Positions 42,522 through 50,865 of a stretch of 54,039 nt of DNA are shown in pieces. The DNA is from Anaerolineaceae bacterium (lineage in GTDB: Bacteria; Chloroflexota; Anaerolineae; Anaerolineales; Anaerolineaceae), in NCBI GenBank assembly GCA_016927865.1, contig JAFGLU010000144.1, positions 1 to 54,039 of the forward strand. Direction: 5' to 3'. The position numbers were made by a program, and so were the translations under genes. The stretch's first letter is position 1, and each line of letters starts with the position of its first letter. The notes beneath the pieces are model-generated. The model was not told where the DNA came from, made no database searches, and saw nothing but the letters and a program-made list of their open reading frames with translations.

Positions 42522-43093
42522 TGGAAAATTCGATGACTCCCAACTCCTTTGTCCTAAAAAACACGGTCAGCCTGGCGCCGCTTTCTGCGGACCATGCCGA
42601 CAATATGTATCGCTGGGTCTGCGACCCGTTGGTCAGAGAAAACCTGGGCATCCGCCGCGAACCCTCCCTTGAGCACACCCATGCGTGGATTGCTCAAGCC
42701 CTGCAGGATGACAGCGTCCGCGCATTTGCGATTTTGAATAACGGTGTGCACGTCGGCAACGTGATCCTGGACCGCATCGACCACTACCTGTCTACGGCAC
42801 GTCTTTCCGTGTATGTAGGCGAAGAAAGCCTGCGCGGGTCGGGCCTGGGCCGCACGGGGATTTACCTGGCATTGCGCGAGGCGTTTGAGACTCTGGGGCT
42901 GCATAAGGTCTGGCTGACGGTGCACAACCGCAATACAGCCGCCATCCATGCCTATCAGCGCCTGGGCTTCCAGATTGAGGGCGTCCTGCGCGACGAGTTC
43001 ATCTTACACGGAGAGCGCATTGCGGCCCTGTATATGGGCGTGCTGGAGGAGGATTTCCGCCAGCTAAACGCCGTGTGGATTTCTGGTGATTGA
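42521..43093 (+). CDS. RimJ/RimL-type GNAT N-acetyltransferase
   Basis: This 190-residue acetyltransferase of the RimJ/RimL subgroup has SLAPLSADHADNMYRWVCDP at the start, acetyl-CoA-binding GSGLGRTGIYLALREAFETL and the end NTAAIHAYQRLGFQIEGVLRDE. In this operon, next to a WecE-like aminotransferase, it may acetylate the 4-amino sugar the aminotransferase makes (a WecD/PseH-like role), which is inference. Its ATG shares one base with the stop of the glycosyltransferase gene. Confidence 0.85.
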   Translation: MENSMTPNSFVLKNTVSLAPLSADHADNMYRWVCDPLVRENLGIRREPSLEHTHAWIAQALQDDSVRAFAILNNGVHVGNVILDRIDHYLSTARLSVYVGEESLRGSGLGRTGIYLALREAFETLGLHKVWLTVHNRNTAAIHAYQRLGFQIEGVLRDEFILHGERIAALYMGVLEEDFRQLNAVWISGD

Positions 43094-43105
43094 GAAGGAA
43101 CATTC

Positions 43106-43801
43106 ATGAATGTCGTGATCTTGCAGCCTTCGTATATTCCCTGGCGGGGCTACTTCCACCAGATCCAGAAGGCGGATACCTTTGTGTTTTATGACGATGT
43201 GCAGTACGACAAAAACGGCTGGCGCAATCGCAATCGCATTAAGACTCCCAGCGGCACGCGCTGGCTGACCATTCCCGTCCACACCCAGGGCGTGGTCGAG
43301 AACAGCGTGCCCATCAACCAGGTGGAAATCGATTGGACCAAAGCCTGGAATGCCAGTCACTGGGATATCTTGCGCCAGTTCTATAAAACCGCGCCCTACT
43401 TCAAGACTTATGCGCCCCTGCTAGAGCCCTTCTACCGCCGCCAGGATCGCCTTCTAGCGGACCTGACCATCGATCTCACCGTGGCGCTGGCCCGCGAGTT
43501 GGGCCTGAAGACCGAATTTGTGCGCTCGTCCTCGCTTCAGGCACACGGCACAAAGACCGATCGTCTGGTGGAAATCCTGACCCAGTTGGGCGCCACCCAT
43601 TACATCTCCGGACCTTCGGCCCGAGATTATTTGGAAGAAGAGAAACTGGCCGCGGCGGGCATCAGCCTGGAGTTTATCGAGTACGACTATCCCGAATATC
43701 CCCAGCTTTACCCGCCCTATGACCCGTTCGTATCCATTCTGGACTTACTATTCATGACCGGCCCGGAGGCAGCGACCTATATATGGGAACAGAAACCGTA
43801 A
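43106..43801 (+). CDS. WbqC family protein
   Basis: This 231-residue protein matches the WbqC family, opening NVVILQPSYIPWRGYF with YDDVQYDKNGWRNRNRIKTP and a later STKT-like region (HGTKTDRLVEILTQLGATHYISGPSA). WbqC proteins occur in O-antigen and amino-sugar operons and are thought to help modify amino sugars, though their chemistry is not settled. It sits 12 bases after the acetyltransferase gene with GAAGGAA before the ATG, and overlaps the aminotransferase gene by 19 bases. Confidence 0.9.
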   Translation: MNVVILQPSYIPWRGYFHQIQKADTFVFYDDVQYDKNGWRNRNRIKTPSGTRWLTIPVHTQGVVENSVPINQVEIDWTKAWNASHWDILRQFYKTAPYFKTYAPLLEPFYRRQDRLLADLTIDLTVALARELGLKTEFVRSSSLQAHGTKTDRLVEILTQLGATHYISGPSARDYLEEEKLAAAGISLEFIEYDYPEYPQLYPPYDPFVSILDLLFMTGPEAATYIWEQKP

Positions 43802-44934
43802 TTACCATCCCCTTCAACAAACCGGGGCTTTTAGGCACCGAAATGGGCTTCATCACCGAAGCCTTCAATCGCTGGCACATCTCCGGCGACGGGTATTTCA
43901 CTAAACAAACCCATGCCCTCTTGGAGGCGGCACTCCCGACCCCCAAGGTGCTTTTGGTCACCTCCTGCACGCACGCCCTGGAGATGACAGCCCTGCTGCT
44001 CAATATCCAACCCGGCGACGAGGTCATCCTGCCCTCTTTCACCTTTGTATCCACGGTGAACGCTTTCGTTCTGCGCGGGGCCAAACCCGTCTTTGCCGAT
44101 ATTCGCCCCGATACGCTCAATATTGACGAAAATCACCTGGAAGCGCTCATCACCCCGCGCACGCGCGGGATTGTGGTGGTGCATTACGCCGGGGTGGGCT
44201 GCGAGATGGACGCCATCCTGGCCATTGCTGCCCGTCACGGCATCCCCGTGATCGAGGACAACGCCCACGGATTGTTCGGGCGCTACAAGGGCAAAAGCCT
44301 GGGCACTTTTGGCGCCATGGCCACCCTCAGCTTCCACGAAACCAAGAACTTCACCTGCGGCGAGGGCGGCGCGGTGATTATCAACGACCCAAACTTGATC
44401 GAGCGCGCCGAGATCATCCGCGAGAAGGGCACCAATCGCAGCCGCTTCTTCCGTGGGCAGGTGGATAAATACACCTGGGTGGACATCGGTTCCAGTTACC
44501 TGCCATCCGATATCCTGGCAGCTTTTCTCTACGCCCAATTCCAGGACCGGGACAAGATTCAGGGCACGCGCCAACGCATCTGGGAAACCTACGCCGCTGG
44601 TCTGTCCGATTGGGCTGCGCAAAATGGGGTGGGGCTGCCGTTTATCCCCGCGCACTGCGAACAGGCCTATCATATGTTCTATATGCTCCTGCCCGATCTG
44701 GCGGCGCGGCAGGGCTTGATCATGCACCTGCGATCTTTGGGCATTCAGGCGGTTTTCCACTACCTGCCCCTGCACCTGTCCGACATGGGGCGGCGCTTTG
44801 GCGGCAAGGAAGGCGACTGCCCGGTGACTGAAGAGATGAGCGACCGGCTGGTCCGCCTGCCGTTCTTCATCACCCTCACCCCAGAAGATCAGGCCAGGGT
44901 CATCGAAGGCGTGCAATCCTTCCAGATCAAATAA
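43783..44934 (+). CDS. wecE: dTDP-4-amino-4,6-dideoxygalactose transaminase
   Basis: This 383-residue PLP enzyme of the DegT/DnrJ/EryC1 family closely matches WecE (RffA). Shared blocks include IPFNKPGLLGTEMGF, SCTHALEMTALLLNIQPGDE, RPDTLNIDENHLEALI, VHYAGVGCEMD, the PLP-lysine block SFHETKNFTCGEGG (Lys188), EKGTNRSRFFRGQVDKYTW, DIGSSYLPSD and AVFHYLPLHLS. WecE makes dTDP-4-amino-4,6-dideoxy-D-galactose, which becomes dTDP-Fuc4NAc after acetylation. The RmlA and RmlB enzymes that supply its substrate are not in the window. It ends the operon that starts at 39522. Confidence 0.93.
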   Translation: MGTETVITIPFNKPGLLGTEMGFITEAFNRWHISGDGYFTKQTHALLEAALPTPKVLLVTSCTHALEMTALLLNIQPGDEVILPSFTFVSTVNAFVLRGAKPVFADIRPDTLNIDENHLEALITPRTRGIVVVHYAGVGCEMDAILAIAARHGIPVIEDNAHGLFGRYKGKSLGTFGAMATLSFHETKNFTCGEGGAVIINDPNLIERAEIIREKGTNRSRFFRGQVDKYTWVDIGSSYLPSDILAAFLYAQFQDRDKIQGTRQRIWETYAAGLSDWAAQNGVGLPFIPAHCEQAYHMFYMLLPDLAARQGLIMHLRSLGIQAVFHYLPLHLSDMGRRFGGKEGDCPVTEEMSDRLVRLPFFITLTPEDQARVIEGVQSFQIK

Positions 44935-44949
44935 CCCAGCCTCTTCTTC

Positions 44950-45235
44950 GTAGCGCGGGTTTCTTACCCGCGTCTGAAACCTCAGGCAATCAGCCCGCAA
45001 TCACCGGTAGGGGTGCGGTCTCCGCACCCGTGTCGTGGTTGACCGGCGTCGGGTCGGGAAACCCGACCCCTACAAGACCGAATGGGTCGGTCTTTTGTAG
45101 CGCGGATTTCATACCTGCGTCTGAAACCTCAGGTAAGCACGCCGTTATTCTGCCCGCAACCACCGGTAGGGGCGCGTTCTCCGCGCCCGTGTCGTGGTTG
45201 CCCAACGGCGGGTCGGGAAACCCGACCCCTACAAG
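44950..45235. repeat. Tandem pair of a three-hairpin noncoding repeat
   Basis: Two copies (44950-45076 and 45097-45235) share the order GTAGCGCGG..., TCTGAAACCTCAGG, ACCGGTAGGGG..., CCGTGTCGTGGTTG, and GGGTCGGGAAACCCGACCC. Each holds hairpins: CGCGGGT/ACCCGCG (decayed in the second copy), GGGTGCGG/CCGCACCC (GGGCGCG/CGCGCCC in the second copy, a compensating T-A to C-G change), and GGGTCGGG/CCCGACCC in both. The 444-base gap 44935-45378 has no gene. Confidence 0.85.
45075..45096 (+). terminator. Intrinsic terminator after the wecE operon
   Basis: AGACCGA (45075-45081) pairs with TCGGTCT (45087-45093) around ATGGG, and TTT follows directly. It lies between the two repeat copies, about 140 bases after the wecE stop. 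Confidence 0.6.
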
Positions 45236-45319
45236 CGTAGATTTAGGTACCATCTCATACAATTACCCTCAGCGATATCGAAACTGTTGCATCTTCGTTG
45301 CAAAAAGGGTGATTATTGT

Positions 45320-45347
45320 TTGTGAAGACAACTCAATGTTGTACAAT
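45320..45347 (+). promoter_or_regulatory. Candidate promoter of the large secreted protein gene
   Basis: TTGTGA (45320-45325) and TACAAT (45342-45347) are separated by 16 bases, each matching the consensus at four to five positions. Transcription would start near 45354, about 25 bases before the preferred start codon. Confidence 0.5.
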
Positions 45348-45378
45348 AGGGAGAAACTGTAAGGTGATTGTAAGGTCG

Positions 45379-48300
45379 ATGGGAAGGGGAATGTTACGGA
45401 TGAACGTTAGCCGATTCTTTTATGCATTTCTTATTGGTGTACTGGTCCTCAGCACGGGTCTCCAACCGGTTTCTGCCAGCGCGCCCCAGGCGCCCGCGGC
45501 ACAAACCACCCAGGTCCCGCTGCCGATGGTCGCGGTACACGTCTCCGAACTAACCGAGGCTTTGGCTACCATGCCCGCTTCCGGCTCCACGCCCACCGGC
45601 TCGGGCACCACCGGTACCCAGTGGTGGCAGCCCTGGTGGACCTATTCCCTCATCACCGAATCGGTCAAAGAAGCCCTGCGCTCCGACGGCATCCCCTACA
45701 CCGTGATCACCGACGCCGACATCGCCTCCGGCGCCTTGCTCAACCTCGACGGCTCCCCGCGTTACCCCATCCTCATCAGCCTGGCAGCCGAAGCGGTTGC
45801 CGATAACGAAATTGCGCCCCTGCGCAGCTACGTGCAGGCGGGCGGTTTCTTGTTCGCCGGTTCTTCATCCTTCACCCGCTTCCCCGACGGCTCCCCGCGC
45901 GGCAACTTTGCCCTCGCCGCGGAAATGGGTCTGAACAGCACCACAACCAGTTTGCAAAACTGGGCCCTGGACTTGAACTTCACCCGCACCGGCGATCACC
46001 GCCTCACCGCCCACATCCCCGCAGGGACGATTCCCTGGTCCATGCCCCAGACCGCCGACGAGAAGATTTTCTACATCGCTCAGCATTACGTCTGGCGCGT
46101 CGCGGCCAACGGGGCTGAGGTGCTGGCCAACGGCGGGCAAGGCCCCGTCCTGGCTACCCAATCCTACGGCAGCGGGCGCTTCCTGTACTACAGCCTGCTC
46201 CAGCCCTTGATCGGCCACGGCGGCTTCGACGTGAGCATGTATTCGTATATCATCTTCCGCGAAGCCATCCAATGGGCTTTTGAATCGCTGCAGGTGCCCA
46301 TGCTCACCCTCAGCGAGTGGCCTTTCGCCTACGACGCGGCCTTCAACATGCGCCACGACTTCGAAAACTTCCCCGAGCTCATCACTTCCATCGAAAGCTC
46401 GGCTGCTTATGAAGCCTCGCTGGGCGTCAAAGGGGATTATTACTTCACCACCGGCGTCCTGCGCGCAGGCTCCGAAGACCCGCAGTTGAGCGAGGCTGAA
46501 AAAGCCGCCACCGTGCAAAGCATTCAGCGGGCTGTCTCCCTTTATGGCGCGACTATCGGTTCGCACAATGGTGGTCTGCCCAACCCCAATTTCTCCCTGC
46601 CGCCTTCATCCTATGAGTACTGGCACTGGGGCCCGGATGAAGCCCTGGACACTACCCCTTCTGGTTATGCCAGCGGCTACGATTACGGTCTGGCTTCTTT
46701 GCAGATTTCCTTCCAGGACATCGAGGGCTGGTTGAGCGGCCTGGATAATGGCCGGGCCGGCTGCGGCGTGGCAGGTAACTGCCCGCGCATATGGGTTTCG
46801 CCGGCCTTCATGTCTACCCGTGAAGGTTCCTATGATATTTTGAGCCAGTTGGGCGTGACCGCCGCCGGAGAGCAAAAACTGGGTCTCTTCCCGCATTGGA
46901 CTGTCTCGAACACCACCGCCGGGAAGCAGTTCTCCCAGCTCAGCCTGCCCCCCAGCGAGTGGTACGTGAACGGCAGCGTGGCCCAATCCTTGGAGTATCA
47001 CAATAACAGTTCGACCATTGCCGCCGTTGATTTCCTCTACGATCAGGGTGCCTTCATAAACCTCTACGGGCACAATGTTTCTAATGACAACAGCGTGCAT
47101 TCCACCTATCTCAATCATGTGCTTTCCAAGCCACGCGTCTGGTCGACCAACGCCGCGGGCATTTACGACTGGTGGGTGGCCCGCAGCGCAGCAGTGGTGA
47201 CTCCTTCGTATACAAACAACGGCGCGCAGACCATCCTCGCTGCTTCCATCTCCGGCGCGGTGGACCCGCAGACCACCATTGAGGTGAGCCTGCCCGGTCT
47301 CGATTCCTGGAGTATCGCCGATTTGCAGGTGCTGCTGGATGGTTCCCCCGTGGGCGCGGAGCAATACCGTTACACGGATACGGGGATGAAAATCCGCACT
47401 GGCACAGCCTCCCAGTTGGAAGTACGCTACGCTCCTGCCACCACGCCCGCGCCCATCCCTGGCGCTTGCCTGGGTGAAGAAACCGGAAACTTCAACGTCA
47501 ACATGGTATCCGGCTGGACTTACCGCCAGAGCTTGCTTATTGAAAACCCCTCTTCCGCCCCCATTCCCGCCGGTTACACGGTCAATCTCGTCCTCGACAC
47601 CGCCGCCCTCACCGCCGCGGGCAAGCTGCGCGTCGATGGCAGCGACCTGCGCGTGGTGTGGGTCAACGGCAGCAGTCTGGTCGAACTGGACCGCCTGGCC
47701 GAGACCTCCTTCAATGCCCCCGATACCGTTATTTCCTTCAAGACCCAGGCCGAAATTCCCGCCAACACTTCCGACGGCGCCTATTTCTTGTATTACGGCA
47801 ATCCCTCGGCGGGAGCGGCCCCGACCAACCCGGCCAATGTGTATGCCTTCTGGGAGAATTTTGATGGCTCGACCCTGGGCAGCGGCTGGAACGTCAGCGC
47901 CGGGTCGCCTTCGGTCAGCGACGGGCAGTTGGTTCTTCCCGCCGGCAGCAGCGTGATTAGCAATCAAACAATGTTGAACGCCCGGTTGGAGATACGCGTG
48001 CGCCTTGATGAAGCCGGTAACTTCGCCTGGTGGGGCATGGAACAAAGCCCCAACGACAGCGCCAACTTCATCGTCTTTGAGGAGACCTCCGACACCTTCT
48101 GGGGCTGGGCACGCAGCAACTATTCCGACACCACCCGCAGCCTCGTCCGCCCTGCCAGCGGCTTGACTGACTGGCACACTTACCTGCTCGACTGGTATGG
48201 CAGCGGCGTGACCTTGAGTATTGATGGTACCCAGGCCGCCGCCATCACCAGCGGCGCGCCCGGCAGCCCGCTTTCGGTCAGCATGTACGGATTCTCGGTG

Positions 48301-50829
48301 CCCATGCGTGTCGATTGGGTCAAAGCCACCTTGCGCGCAGCCCAGGAGCCGCTGGTCAACCTTTGCCCTGGTGGAACGGTTCCCACCCCCACGCCCACCC
48401 CGGTGACCCCCACTGCCACGGCTACCCCGATCACGCCTACTGCCACCGCACCCACGCCCACTCACACCCCCACCGGCTCGGCTACAGCAACTTCGACGGA
48501 TATTCCGCTGACCTCTACCCCGACCGCCACATTCACGCCTACCGCCACCGCGACATCTACCCCGGTTCCGCCCACACCGACCCCTGAGATAACCAGCACC
48601 CCCGGCGGCGTTTGCCCCGGTGAAGAGACAGGCAGCTTCATGCTCGGCGCCGAAGGCCCCTGGACCTATCGTGCCGGGTTGCAGATCAGCAATCCCGGCG
48701 CAGAGGTGCTGCCTGCCGGTTACTCCGTGCGCGTCACCCTGGATACCGCTGCGCTCACCGCCGCGGGCAAGCTGCTCGCCGATGGAAACGATCTGCGCGT
48801 AGCCTGGCTGGACGGCGCTAACTATGTCCAACTTGACCGGGTCGCCGAGACGGCCTTCAACTCGGCGTCCACCGAAATCTGGTTCCGCTTGCAGGCCCCC
48901 CTGGCGTCCGGCGCTGTGGACAGCAGCTACATTCTCTATTACGGCAACCCGTCTGCTGGGGCGCCGCCCGCTGATCCGGCCAATGTTTACCTGCTGTGGG
49001 ACGGCTTTGACGGACCGGCCCTCAACACCACTCTGTGGAGCATTTCCGGCGGCAGCGCCACCTTTGCCAGCGGAGAGGCAACCATTCCCCGTGGCGCGAA
49101 CTTGCTGGGCAGAACGGCGCTCAATTCGGTGGAAATGACCGCCCGCCTGCGCACCGGTTCGAACACCCGCTTTGCCTGGTGGGGCCTGGAGCTGGCTCCG
49201 CCCGACGGTAGTGATTTTGTCGTCTTTGAAAAGACCAGCAACAATTTCTACGCCTGGGCGCGCGCTTCCTGGCAAGAGTCCATGCAAATTCTTTCGCTCC
49301 CGGCGGGCGGCGTAACCACCGCGCATACCTACACCCTGCGCAAGCTGCCCGGACAGGCGACGTTCAGCATTGACGGCGTTCAGCAGGCTCAGATCGTCAA
49401 CAGCATTCCCACGGTGGGCATGTTCGCCAGCGTCTACGCCTATGACACGGACATCTACCTGGACAGCGTCAAGCTCCGCGCTGTAGCCGCTGTTGAGCCG
49501 CTGGTCCAGGTCTGCACGGGCACGGCTTCAACGCCCACCCCGACGGCTACTTTGGAACCGCCGACCCAAACGCCTACTCCAACTGAAACCCCCACCCCAA
49601 CCGATACGGCCACCCCCGAGCCGCCTACACTGACCCCGACTGCGACCGAGGTGCCCCCCACCGCGACCGACACGCCCACGGCGACCTCTGAGCCGCCCAC
49701 TGCCACCCCGGTGCCCCCCACCGTCGAGCCGGACACAGCTACCCCCGTGCCCCCGACCCCGGAGGATACCGAAACGCCAACCGCAACGCCCACCGCGACG
49801 GATGTGCCGCCCACCCCCACCGATACCGCTACACCCGAGCCGCCCACTTTCACACCCACTGCCACCGAAGTTCCGCCCACGCCCACCAACACCCCTACGG
49901 CTATCCCCGAGCCGCCCACAGCCACGCCTACTGCCACCGAGCTTCCGCCCACCCCCACCAATACACCTACGGCGACTCTTGAACCGCCCACAGTCACGCC
50001 TACTGCCACCGAGCTTCCGCCTACGCCCACCGACACCCCCACGGCGACTCCTGAGCCGCCAACCGCAACGCCCACTGCGACGGAGCTTCCGCCCACCCCC
50101 ACCAACACTGCTACGCCCGAGCCGCCCACTGCGACCTTCACACCTACCGCAACGGCTACTTTCACGCCCACCGCAACCGAGGTTCCGTCTACTCCCACTC
50201 CAACCCCCACTTCCGGCCCGCAGTTGATCTTCTCTGATAGTTTTGAGACAGGCAACCTTTCGGCCTGGACAATTGTTGTGCCCGATGGCAGTGACCTTTC
50301 AGCGGTGCCCGCAGCAGCCCTTGCCGGAAACTACGGCTTGCAAGCGGTGATTGACGATAGCACCACAATCTACCTGATCGACGACAGCCCGACCGCCGAG
50401 CGTCACTTCACGGCTACCTTCCTCTTCGATCCCAACTCCATTCCCATGCGCAACGGCAATGCCCATTATCTGTTCTACGGCTATACCGGCACTTCTGCCA
50501 TCGTCACGCGCATCGAACTGCGCTATTACTCCGGGCACTACGAACTGCGCGCGAATATCCGCAATGATTCCAATAGCTGGTCTAATACCGCCTGGCTGAC
50601 CATCCCTGATGCTCCCCACCAGGTTGCCCTGGAATGGCAGGCTGCGACCGCTCCAGGCGCCAACAACGGCCTGGTTAGCCTCTCGGTGGATGGCGGCGCG
50701 CCGGTCTCGCTGACCACCATCGACAACGACACTCGCCGCATCGATCGCATTCGCTTCGGCCCCGCGGGCGGTCTCGACTCGGGCACGCGCGGTATCTACT
50801 ACCTGGACGAGTTCATGTCTTACCGTTAA
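45379..50829 (+). CDS. Giant secreted protein with amidotransferase-like, deacetylase-like, DUF2341 and LamG-like domains
   Basis: This 1,816-residue protein has a signal peptide (MNVSRFFYAFLIGVLVLSTG). It continues with a ThuA/glutamine-amidotransferase-like Rossmann segment (about residues 80-300) and a polysaccharide-deacetylase-like domain with MRHDFEN and SHNGG (about 323-600). Two tandem modules follow, each a DUF2341 domain (GWTYRQSLLIEN at about 714 and PWTYRAGLQISN at about 1093) plus a concanavalin-like fold. Thr/Pro linkers occupy about 1003-1078 and 1384-1612, and a last concanavalin-like domain fills 1613-1816. It is probably a secreted glycan-active or adhesive surface protein. 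The start is uncertain among ATGs at 45379, 45391 and 45400. No anchor is seen. Confidence 0.8.
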   Translation: MGRGMLRMNVSRFFYAFLIGVLVLSTGLQPVSASAPQAPAAQTTQVPLPMVAVHVSELTEALATMPASGSTPTGSGTTGTQWWQPWWTYSLITESVKEALRSDGIPYTVITDADIASGALLNLDGSPRYPILISLAAEAVADNEIAPLRSYVQAGGFLFAGSSSFTRFPDGSPRGNFALAAEMGLNSTTTSLQNWALDLNFTRTGDHRLTAHIPAGTIPWSMPQTADEKIFYIAQHYVWRVAANGAEVLANGGQGPVLATQSYGSGRFLYYSLLQPLIGHGGFDVSMYSYIIFREAIQWAFESLQVPMLTLSEWPFAYDAAFNMRHDFENFPELITSIESSAAYEASLGVKGDYYFTTGVLRAGSEDPQLSEAEKAATVQSIQRAVSLYGATIGSHNGGLPNPNFSLPPSSYEYWHWGPDEALDTTPSGYASGYDYGLASLQISFQDIEGWLSGLDNGRAGCGVAGNCPRIWVSPAFMSTREGSYDILSQLGVTAAGEQKLGLFPHWTVSNTTAGKQFSQLSLPPSEWYVNGSVAQSLEYHNNSSTIAAVDFLYDQGAFINLYGHNVSNDNSVHSTYLNHVLSKPRVWSTNAAGIYDWWVARSAAVVTPSYTNNGAQTILAASISGAVDPQTTIEVSLPGLDSWSIADLQVLLDGSPVGAEQYRYTDTGMKIRTGTASQLEVRYAPATTPAPIPGACLGEETGNFNVNMVSGWTYRQSLLIENPSSAPIPAGYTVNLVLDTAALTAAGKLRVDGSDLRVVWVNGSSLVELDRLAETSFNAPDTVISFKTQAEIPANTSDGAYFLYYGNPSAGAAPTNPANVYAFWENFDGSTLGSGWNVSAGSPSVSDGQLVLPAGSSVISNQTMLNARLEIRVRLDEAGNFAWWGMEQSPNDSANFIVFEETSDTFWGWARSNYSDTTRSLVRPASGLTDWHTYLLDWYGSGVTLSIDGTQAAAITSGAPGSPLSVSMYGFSVPMRVDWVKATLRAAQEPLVNLCPGGTVPTPTPTPVTPTATATPITPTATAPTPTHTPTGSATATSTDIPLTSTPTATFTPTATATSTPVPPTPTPEITSTPGGVCPGEETGSFMLGAEGPWTYRAGLQISNPGAEVLPAGYSVRVTLDTAALTAAGKLLADGNDLRVAWLDGANYVQLDRVAETAFNSASTEIWFRLQAPLASGAVDSSYILYYGNPSAGAPPADPANVYLLWDGFDGPALNTTLWSISGGSATFASGEATIPRGANLLGRTALNSVEMTARLRTGSNTRFAWWGLELAPPDGSDFVVFEKTSNNFYAWARASWQESMQILSLPAGGVTTAHTYTLRKLPGQATFSIDGVQQAQIVNSIPTVGMFASVYAYDTDIYLDSVKLRAVAAVEPLVQVCTGTASTPTPTATLEPPTQTPTPTETPTPTDTATPEPPTLTPTATEVPPTATDTPTATSEPPTATPVPPTVEPDTATPVPPTPEDTETPTATPTATDVPPTPTDTATPEPPTFTPTATEVPPTPTNTPTAIPEPPTATPTATELPPTPTNTPTATLEPPTVTPTATELPPTPTDTPTATPEPPTATPTATELPPTPTNTATPEPPTATFTPTATATFTPTATEVPSTPTPTPTSGPQLIFSDSFETGNLSAWTIVVPDGSDLSAVPAAALAGNYGLQAVIDDSTTIYLIDDSPTAERHFTATFLFDPNSIPMRNGNAHYLFYGYTGTSAIVTRIELRYYSGHYELRANIRNDSNSWSNTAWLTIPDAPHQVALEWQAATAPGANNGLVSLSVDGGAPVSLTTIDNDTRRIDRIRFGPAGGLDSGTRGIYYLDEFMSYR
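49530..50215. repeat. Low-complexity Thr/Pro-coding repeat tract
   Basis: About 690 bases encode units such as TPTATEVPPTPTNTPTA and PEPPTATPTATELPPTPT, built from ACN-CCN-ACN triplets with GAG-CCG-CCC interruptions. It is an in-frame minisatellite inside the giant secreted protein. A long open frame on the opposite strand (Val/Gly-rich) is an artefact of the repeat. Confidence 0.85.
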
Positions 50830-50865
50830 TCCCGGTCGGATTTCCTGCGGAGTGAAACACCATTC

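Noticed and set aside
44950..45235. CRISPR array
   Set aside because: There are only two units, they contain hairpins throughout and have no unique spacers, and no cas gene is near.
46606..49326. A 906-residue open frame on the minus strand opposite the giant secreted protein
   Set aside because: It is Arg/Gly/Ala-rich, has no recognisable domain and mirrors a long GC-rich gene with clear DUF2341 modules on the other strand.
49455..50255. A Val/Gly repeat protein on the minus strand
   Set aside because: It is the reverse complement of the Thr/Pro-coding tract, and its repeats follow from that tract alone.
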